Of a DNA stretch of 64,000 bases, positions 58,818 to 64,000 are shown piece by piece (position 1 is the stretch's first letter; every line of letters starts with the position of its first letter). The position numbers and the translations under genes are program-made. The stretch comes from COMBO-56-21 sp963705355 (lineage in GTDB: Archaea > Thermoplasmatota > Thermoplasmata > UBA10834), in the NCBI GenBank assembly GCA_963705355.1, contig OY970070.1, positions 868,001 through 932,000 of the forward strand, in the 5' to 3' direction. The notes beneath the pieces were generated by a model. It was given only the letters and a program-made list of their open reading frames with translations, was not told where the DNA came from and did no database searches.

Positions 58818-61037
58818 ATGACCAAAGGACAGGCAATACGGCACGTTGACCTGCCAACTTTGCTCCGTGTGCTTGGGGTTCTCTCAAAGAAATCTCCTCT
58901 GAGTTGGAACAGGTTTCAGCAGTCTATATTTGAAGCCGGAATACGCAATACGACCACTAGTCGACAAATGAGCTACTCCCGTTTCTATCACTATGTCGTA
59001 ACGGCCGAATGCCTTGGTTTGGTCGAGAAGGATGAGGGGAAAAGGGGTTACAGACTGTCAAAAGAAGGAAGAGCTGTCTCACGGAGGAACGTGTCTGATA
59101 GCAGGCCTCTGTCAGAAGTTGAAGCGGAGATCCTGAGGCAGCGGTTGACGACTTGTCGACCCGTGAAGGAAACCGCAAGCGTTTTCATCGAAGCCTCTGA
59201 CCTCCGAACAATAGATGACCTTGAAAACCATGGTCGGGTCCTTGCCATAACGACCGATAGAAGAGACCAATTTACACTCTCGGACCTGTCTGGAAAGGTT
59301 CAATTCACCGTCTCCAGTACCGGACTTGTCAATTCCATAAGATGGGGAGCCATTCCAATTTTGTTGGATCTAGAGGTTATCGCAGAGCTGATTGTCCGCC
59401 CCGATTCACCCGGAAGAAAAGAACAGCATTTGCTCTTTCCAGTTAACAGGCATCTTGGCCTCATCAGATTCAAAGAAATACTTGATGGACTCATCCATGA
59501 ATTCATGAAAGACAGTGAATGGGTTCCCATTGAGCGAGTCTGCTACAGTCTCGCGACGAGGAATAGAGTGGGCCCAAGGCAGTTTCAGAGGATGTTCCAG
59601 ACTGTCTGGAGCAACAACCGGCAAGAATACGAGCTTTCCAGGACTATGGAGATAGCTGAGTACCCACGCCTGAGGGTATGGGTTCCGGTGATGAAGGTTG
59701 ATGGTTCGATTAGGTCGCACATAAGATTGGTGAGAAATGTGACAGGGATTACGAAGATAGAAGATGAGATAAAGAAGGCGCTCAACATTGGGCTGGAAAT
59801 TCCAGAGAAGGTGGAGGAGCGGTATTCACAGCTGGGGCTTCAGAATAACCCGTTCCCTTTTGCGAGCATTAGCACTTCAAGCGAGGTCTCACGGCTCCCT
59901 CCCATATCAGAAAAGGAAGTGAAACCCATAATAAACTTCCTGAGAACCAAGAAGCCCGCCATCCTCAAGGTCGTTGGCGACTACGGTACTGGAAAAACCC
60001 ATCTCCTCCTCTGGCTACGAGAGACAACATCTCTCTTGGGCGATGGGAGAATTGGAGCCTACTACGTTGCCAATCCTGGCGTTACACCTCGAGATCTGGT
60101 TGCGAATCTAACTAGGACTATAGGTGACAAGGACTTGATCCACCGAGTAAGACAGCTCGTCATCGAGGGATATAAGAAAGCCTTTTCTGAAGGAGGGCTG
60201 AAGACAGTCCGTTCACTATTCACAACGGCATCATCGACCCTCGATGAGGGAAAACTATTCGAAAAGGCGAAGGAACTTGCCAGCGATGACTTATGCTTGA
60301 ATGATGCGGAGTGGACGAGAAAAACTATCGCTTTTGTTCACTCAAGAGAGGAATTCATTGAATTCGCCGCAAAACAACTTGCGAATCTTGGTATCCCGAG
60401 AGGGGTGGCATCGGAGCTCTCTACATTCGCTTTCTCTGACTTTGATTCTGGATTGAAATCATGGGCAGTCTTGACTCTTTCCAGAGGCGGCGAACGCTTC
60501 ACATATGAAGATCATTACAAGGCACTTGTTACCATCTTGATCAATACTGGCTTTGCCAAGGTCTTCTTCTTGGTAGATGAACTGGAGGACGTCGTCGCAT
60601 CAGGGCGAGTGACCAGAAGGCAAAGCTCAGAATACCTGGCAGCTCTCAGGATTCTTCTTGATCTAACAATCAATGAGGTTGGCATTGCGCTTGCGGGCAA
60701 CCCAGAGGCATGGAGTCGGCTTGAGGAGCTATATCCTGCACTAAGCACAAGGCTGACATATTCGGTTCACTTGACCAAACTGACTCAACAGGATGCAGAA
60801 GAGCTCGTCAGGAATTTCTTGAGACTCAGTAGGTCGAGAAAAGAAGCGGTGGTTGATCTGGAGCCCTTCACGACGGAGTCAATCAAAGCTCTTCTTGGTC
60901 TATGCGATGGAAATCGCCGTGTATTTGTGTCTTTGTGCAACGAGGCCTTAGAATATGCTGTTTCGAAGCAGCTGAAAGAAATCACGGGGAAAACGATTGG
61001 CGGCTTGATACAGTCGCGCGCGCAGAAAAAGGTGTGA
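58818..61037 (+). CDS. AAA-type ATPase with N-terminal winged helix
   Basis: A 739-residue protein. Residues 5-85 look like a winged helix (LPTLLRVLGVLSK ... YYHYVVTAECLGLVEKDEGKRGYRLSKEGRA-like). The middle 200 residues are of unknown fold. The ATPase begins near 350: Walker A VVGDYGTGKTHLL near 384-396, Walker B KVFFLVDELEDVV near 578-590, and a sensor-like GIALAGNPEAW near 625, closest in shape to Orc1/Cdc6- or BrxC/BrxD-type AAA proteins. It lies between a DNA methyltransferase and a PIN nuclease, with 2-nt spacing and a 4-nt overlap, so it probably works with them. Confidence 0.8.
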   Translation: MTKGQAIRHVDLPTLLRVLGVLSKKSPLSWNRFQQSIFEAGIRNTTTSRQMSYSRFYHYVVTAECLGLVEKDEGKRGYRLSKEGRAVSRRNVSDSRPLSEVEAEILRQRLTTCRPVKETASVFIEASDLRTIDDLENHGRVLAITTDRRDQFTLSDLSGKVQFTVSSTGLVNSIRWGAIPILLDLEVIAELIVRPDSPGRKEQHLLFPVNRHLGLIRFKEILDGLIHEFMKDSEWVPIERVCYSLATRNRVGPRQFQRMFQTVWSNNRQEYELSRTMEIAEYPRLRVWVPVMKVDGSIRSHIRLVRNVTGITKIEDEIKKALNIGLEIPEKVEERYSQLGLQNNPFPFASISTSSEVSRLPPISEKEVKPIINFLRTKKPAILKVVGDYGTGKTHLLLWLRETTSLLGDGRIGAYYVANPGVTPRDLVANLTRTIGDKDLIHRVRQLVIEGYKKAFSEGGLKTVRSLFTTASSTLDEGKLFEKAKELASDDLCLNDAEWTRKTIAFVHSREEFIEFAAKQLANLGIPRGVASELSTFAFSDFDSGLKSWAVLTLSRGGERFTYEDHYKALVTILINTGFAKVFFLVDELEDVVASGRVTRRQSSEYLAALRILLDLTINEVGIALAGNPEAWSRLEELYPALSTRLTYSVHLTKLTQQDAEELVRNFLRLSRSRKEAVVDLEPFTTESIKALLGLCDGNRRVFVSLCNEALEYAVSKQLKEITGKTIGGLIQSRAQKKV

Positions 61038-61786
61038 AGTTGCAGAGCTCGTCTTCTCCGCCTTTCGGTGGCCCAAAAACCATCTATCTTGATACGAAGC
61101 CTGTAAGGTATCTGTGGAAGCTTCATCTCGGTGATTGGAAGGATGCGAATATCCAGAAAAGGGTGGATGCGGAGAAGCTACGGAGTGCAATACTGGACCT
61201 GTACGGTGCAAACAAACTGCGAGCAGTGACATCCGGGTTATGCGTAATGGAGATGCTTAAGTTCGCGCGCAGCCATGCCTATGCCACAGCCAGATTCGGA
61301 CTGGGGGATGACCTTCTTGATATCGAATATGGGGGGAGTTACGAGAAAAAGGCGTTGGATGGCTATCCTGGAGGAACTGATAGACTATTCACGGAGGTAG
61401 AGCAGAAGTTCAACGAATGGATCAGGGATGATGGGGCAACCCTTATTCATATGATTTTTGATTTTCAGAACCCATTCATCAGTCGCAATGAAGAGGTACC
61501 GACATCGGCTATCATAAGGTTCGCGACATACCTCGATTTCCTAGCTGGGATTGAAGCAGCAGATAGCATACATTTTGCATATGCACTTTGGACGTCAGAC
61601 GCAATCCTCTCCTCGGACAAGGAGCTAATCAACGCAATCAGCGCTATCAGCAACGAATCCTGGAAACTTCTAAGAGACAGATTCGAAGTGTGCTTTGGTG
61701 AGAAGCTTGATATTGAGAAGTCCGACTTTAAGGCCTTTCGGTATCCAAAGCAAATCGCCGAACTTGAGAAGTGGGCATCGCGCTAG
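61034..61786 (+). CDS. PIN-domain nuclease
   Basis: A 250-residue protein with PIN-type acidic residues: TIYLDTKPVRYLW at residues 14-26, VTSGLCVMEML near 67, IEAADSIHFAYAL near 172-184, and DAILSSDKELINAI near 188-200. The order matches VapC-like ribonucleases, but the protein is about twice their length, with inserts. GTG overlaps the ATPase stop as GTGA, making it third in a coupled operon. It may be the effector nuclease of that system. No VapB-like antitoxin is present. Confidence 0.77.
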   Translation: MKLQSSSSPPFGGPKTIYLDTKPVRYLWKLHLGDWKDANIQKRVDAEKLRSAILDLYGANKLRAVTSGLCVMEMLKFARSHAYATARFGLGDDLLDIEYGGSYEKKALDGYPGGTDRLFTEVEQKFNEWIRDDGATLIHMIFDFQNPFISRNEEVPTSAIIRFATYLDFLAGIEAADSIHFAYALWTSDAILSSDKELINAISAISNESWKLLRDRFEVCFGEKLDIEKSDFKAFRYPKQIAELEKWASR

Positions 61787-62020
61787 GCCATGTTCTGTTG
61801 CCACCATGTGCCTAAGAGCCCACTCTTTTCACCTTATTCACTCCTTCATCGAGCGAGTGTGCGTGGATTGGCCAGCACAAAGACGTCAAGAACTACCGAA
61901 GGCCGAGATTGACGCCACACGCCAATCGGGCTCAAATCCACTGGGTTTCACTTCTGCTCAGTTCCCTTGTCTTCATTTGTCCACTCACTGTTCGAGATCT
62001 GTCTGCCTCAGAGCGCGCAG
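61787..62020. other. Convergent intergenic region
   Basis: 234 bases between convergent genes with no supported gene. The open frames here have composition typical of non-coding sequence. Confidence 0.4.
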
Positions 62021-62866
62021 TTACATGGCTTTTGCGACGGCTAACGCCGTTCTTCTTAAGAGGTCTTCATCGACTTTCGAGTTCTCCTTCACGGTTTGCC
62101 TGAACTGCTCGAGATTGCCGATTTCCTCCTGATCCAGCATGGATAGTCTATCCTGATCCTTAGTGCCAAATGCGAAGCACAGCTGGTTGCTTGTCAATCC
62201 ATGTTTCTGCATTAGAATAGACATGGTGTTCAAGGCATTGTCTCTTACAGTTTTTTCCCTGGCGAACTTGATTATGCAGTCGATGTGACCCCAAGTAAGT
62301 GAGAACACGGAATCGTCAGGTCTAGCATCTTTCTTCCACAAATACAGATCCGTGAAGACTTGATGAGCATAGAGACTGTAGCCGGCTTCTCCCCCTCTTT
62401 TCGCAAGCATTTCTTGAAGTGAATAGACTGCTCGGCCTGTTTCCTCCACATATTGAATAATACGCTTGCCGTGCTCCCACATTGCAAGTACGGGCTTCTC
62501 AGCAAGCTCATTTGTTCTTTGATTGAAGGTTTGATCCTCCCAATCTATCCATTGTCTCTCTTTCTCTTCAGCCTCCCACTTCTTGTCTGCCTCGCTGAGA
62601 TCGTCCCCAAACCCAGGTTCATAGTCGAAAGCTTCAATAAAGATGCCCTCGTCCGTGAAGAATCCCTTTTTCTTTGGGCGCAGAAATACTTTTCGCAGCT
62701 CTCCTTTCTGGATTCGCCTAATGGTCTCGTTGGTGAGATCTGGTTCCTCACCTCTCAGTATTTCTCGAGCCCAAGACCTTACTGCCTTCTGGCTTTGATT
62801 CACCAATTGCTCCGGAACTTCGTGCCTTCCTATCGGAGAGGCGCCCTTTCTCATGCTATTGCACAT
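62021..62866 (-). CDS. Hypothetical protein of the island
   Basis: A 281-residue, mostly helical, highly charged protein. The N-terminal part may hold a helix-turn-helix (QSQKAVRSWAREILRGEE ... LTNETIRRIQKGELRKVFLRPKKKG). Later parts include WEAEEKERQWIDWEDQTFNQRTNELAEKP and several Trp residues. No family recognised. It overlaps the preceding gene on the same strand by 11 nt, so it is coupled to it. ATG at 62854 is a possible alternative start. Confidence 0.65.
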   Translation of the reverse strand: MCNSMRKGASPIGRHEVPEQLVNQSQKAVRSWAREILRGEEPDLTNETIRRIQKGELRKVFLRPKKKGFFTDEGIFIEAFDYEPGFGDDLSEADKKWEAEEKERQWIDWEDQTFNQRTNELAEKPVLAMWEHGKRIIQYVEETGRAVYSLQEMLAKRGGEAGYSLYAHQVFTDLYLWKKDARPDDSVFSLTWGHIDCIIKFAREKTVRDNALNTMSILMQKHGLTSNQLCFAFGTKDQDRLSMLDQEEIGNLEQFRQTVKENSKVDEDLLRRTALAVAKAM

Positions 62867-64000
62867 CCAGTTGTTCCACCACTTTTCTGACGAGTTTGGC
62901 TTTCAGTTGTTCTAGTTCGACCATCTTGTTTTTCACATCTTCGGCAAACCATTCCTCTCTCTCGCCAGCATCATCATCAGCCTTGATTTCCAGCATTTTC
63001 TCAGCAATAACCTCCACAACGATAGGCCAATATCCTTTTCGACCCTTGGCATATTCCATCGAGAACTCAAGGCGCCGTCCTTTTCGATTCACGAACGCAA
63101 TCGCTTGGCCTCTATCAACATACGCCTCGAGAGAGTCTTTGTGCTCGGGTTTCTTGAACCACTGAATCGCGGCCAATCCAAACGAGCCCTCTCCTCCGCC
63201 TGTCCCCTCCTCATCCTTAGGTTCCCCCGCTCCTGATCGCCTTCTTATTGGCTTTCTTGGCTCAAGTTCGCAATAGAGTAGTCGACGCATCTTGATGGGA
63301 TTTCCTCCATTGTCAACCAAAGGTTGCTTTTCTCTGTCAAACAGGCTTATCTGAATCCAATGAACGCCCGGCGGTTGATGTGGCTCAAAGGAAACGAAGG
63401 AATCGATTTCCTTCGTGTCCGGATCTTCAGGCGTGCCAGCGTGCATGACCACACCTTCCTCGTTGAATTGGACAACAACTGGCGTCGGGTCGAAATGTTC
63501 GATGTTTGCTATTACCAAGGTCTCCGCTGCAGTAGGATTCTTGATCACAACCTTTATTGGTGCCTTCACTCCTCGCTCGTACCTCCGATTGTCGAATTCT
63601 ATTCGACTCAGGTACACATAGTCTTTCGGAGAGGTCTCGACTTTCCTGCTTTGAGAGACACTCTCCTTGCCGAAAAAACCGAATTCAGGCACATCCTCAA
63701 GCGCCTTGTTAAGTACTGCGAGTATCTCCATGGCTTCTTCATGTTCCTTTTCAGTGACCCTCTCGCCGCCAGCCCGGAGAAATGGTTGGACAAAGTCCTT
63801 GATGATTATACGCAGTTCTCGACGAACCGCCTTATATGTTTGATGACTCCATTGGTAGCCAGTATGCTGTGCGTTCTCAGCTTCTCGTAGGAATGGTTCC
63901 TCGGAAGAACACATTGCATCACAAAATCCAAAAATCCTTTTTCTAATTGCCTCCGGGATCTCCTCCGGGAAATCGACAAACCTTGTGATAGTCTGCTTCC
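62856..64000 (-). CDS. Large hypothetical protein, 5' end beyond the window
   Basis: The frame has no stop up to the end of the window, so the gene is cut and the visible 381 codons are its C-terminal part. It includes a helical section (VRRELRIIIKDFVQPFL ... EEAMEILAVLNKAL), then strands such as PIKVVIKNPTAAETLVIANIEH and VHWIQISLFDREKQ that look like an Ig-like or CARDB-type sheet, a Gly/Glu linker, and a final EFSMEYAKGRKGYWPIVVEV region. I cannot assign it. The missing N-terminus may hold an enzymatic domain. It is coupled to the 281-residue gene downstream. Confidence 0.65.
   Translation of the reverse strand, partial: KQTITRFVDFPEEIPEAIRKRIFGFCDAMCSSEEPFLREAENAQHTGYQWSHQTYKAVRRELRIIIKDFVQPFLRAGGERVTEKEHEEAMEILAVLNKALEDVPEFGFFGKESVSQSRKVETSPKDYVYLSRIEFDNRRYERGVKAPIKVVIKNPTAAETLVIANIEHFDPTPVVVQFNEEGVVMHAGTPEDPDTKEIDSFVSFEPHQPPGVHWIQISLFDREKQPLVDNGGNPIKMRRLLYCELEPRKPIRRRSGAGEPKDEEGTGGGEGSFGLAAIQWFKKPEHKDSLEAYVDRGQAIAFVNRKGRRLEFSMEYAKGRKGYWPIVVEVIAEKMLEIKADDDAGEREEWFAEDVKNKMVELEQLKAKLVRKVVEQLDVQ

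Noticed and set aside
61926..61943. GGGCTCAAATCCACTGG resembles the T-arm end of the tRNA-Leu, a possible attR
   Set aside because: Only about ten bases match and the match covers the general T-loop consensus, so it is not an attachment repeat by itself.
1..64000. CRISPR arrays, transposases, rRNA genes
   Set aside because: I saw no regularly spaced repeats, no transposase-like frame and no rRNA consensus in the window.

Overview
The window reads as chromosomal DNA of an archaeon, most likely a euryarchaeal or Thermoplasmatota-like lineage (lineage inferred, not proven). Evidence: two consecutive enzymes of archaeal ether-lipid synthesis (GGGP synthase and DGGGP synthase), RadA, class I CCA-adding enzyme, Kae1, fibrillarin, archaeal-type ribosomal protein S15, an archaeal beta-CASP nuclease, a tRNA-Val with a bulge-helix-bulge intron, and many genes whose start codon sits 22-33 nt after a TATA-like box, as expected of leaderless archaeal transcripts. 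Base composition is fairly GC-rich up to about 57.2 kb and visibly more AT-rich after that.

Layout. 0-8.4 kb: lipid genes, an intramembrane metalloprotease, tRNA methyltransferase, RadA, CCA transferase. 8.7-17.9 kb: MBL hydrolase, an MTA/SAH-deaminase-type amidohydrolase, SPFH/NfeD pair, YjbQ, beta-CASP nuclease, NadC, zinc-ribbon proteins, an MFS carrier. 17.9-29.6 kb: a heterodisulfide-reductase-like pair (HdrE-like membrane subunit and HdrD-like Fe-S subunit), tRNA-Val, PAP2 phosphatase, small membrane proteins, a flavin disulfide reductase, an M48 protease, a second UbiA prenyltransferase. 29.6-45.6 kb: a GAF histidine kinase, an alanine/ornithine-type dehydrogenase, Kae1, a three-gene radical SAM operon, a RecJ/DHH nuclease followed by S15, fibrillarin with a NUDIX hydrolase, a split IMPase/NAD-kinase pair, a JAMM protein. 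45.7-48.2 kb: a small accessory patch (HTH regulator, Fic protein, DUF5678 plus retropepsin-like protein). 48.3-57.1 kb: GlmU-like/GlmM operon, membrane and Cys-rich zinc proteins, a secreted M28 peptidase, a saccharopine-dehydrogenase-like enzyme. 57.1-64 kb: tRNA-Leu(CAG) followed by an AT-richer island with a DNA methyltransferase, an AAA ATPase and a PIN nuclease in one tight operon, then two convergent unknown genes, the last running off the window.

The two most interesting systems: (1) 35.3-38.7 kb, where a radical SAM/SPASM enzyme with a PqqD-like N-terminus overlaps by 4 nt a membrane protein that ends in a Gly-rich stretch and six Cys-Ala dipeptides with varied codons. This looks like a peptide-modifying enzyme with its substrate fused to a membrane protein. 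(2) 57.5-61.8 kb, a methyltransferase-ATPase-PIN cassette beside a tRNA, which looks like a defence or restriction-like system of a kind I cannot match to a named type. A third theme is that several genes (NAD kinase, a zinc-ribbon protein, a UbiA enzyme) have no ATG/GTG/TTG where their conserved N-terminus begins.
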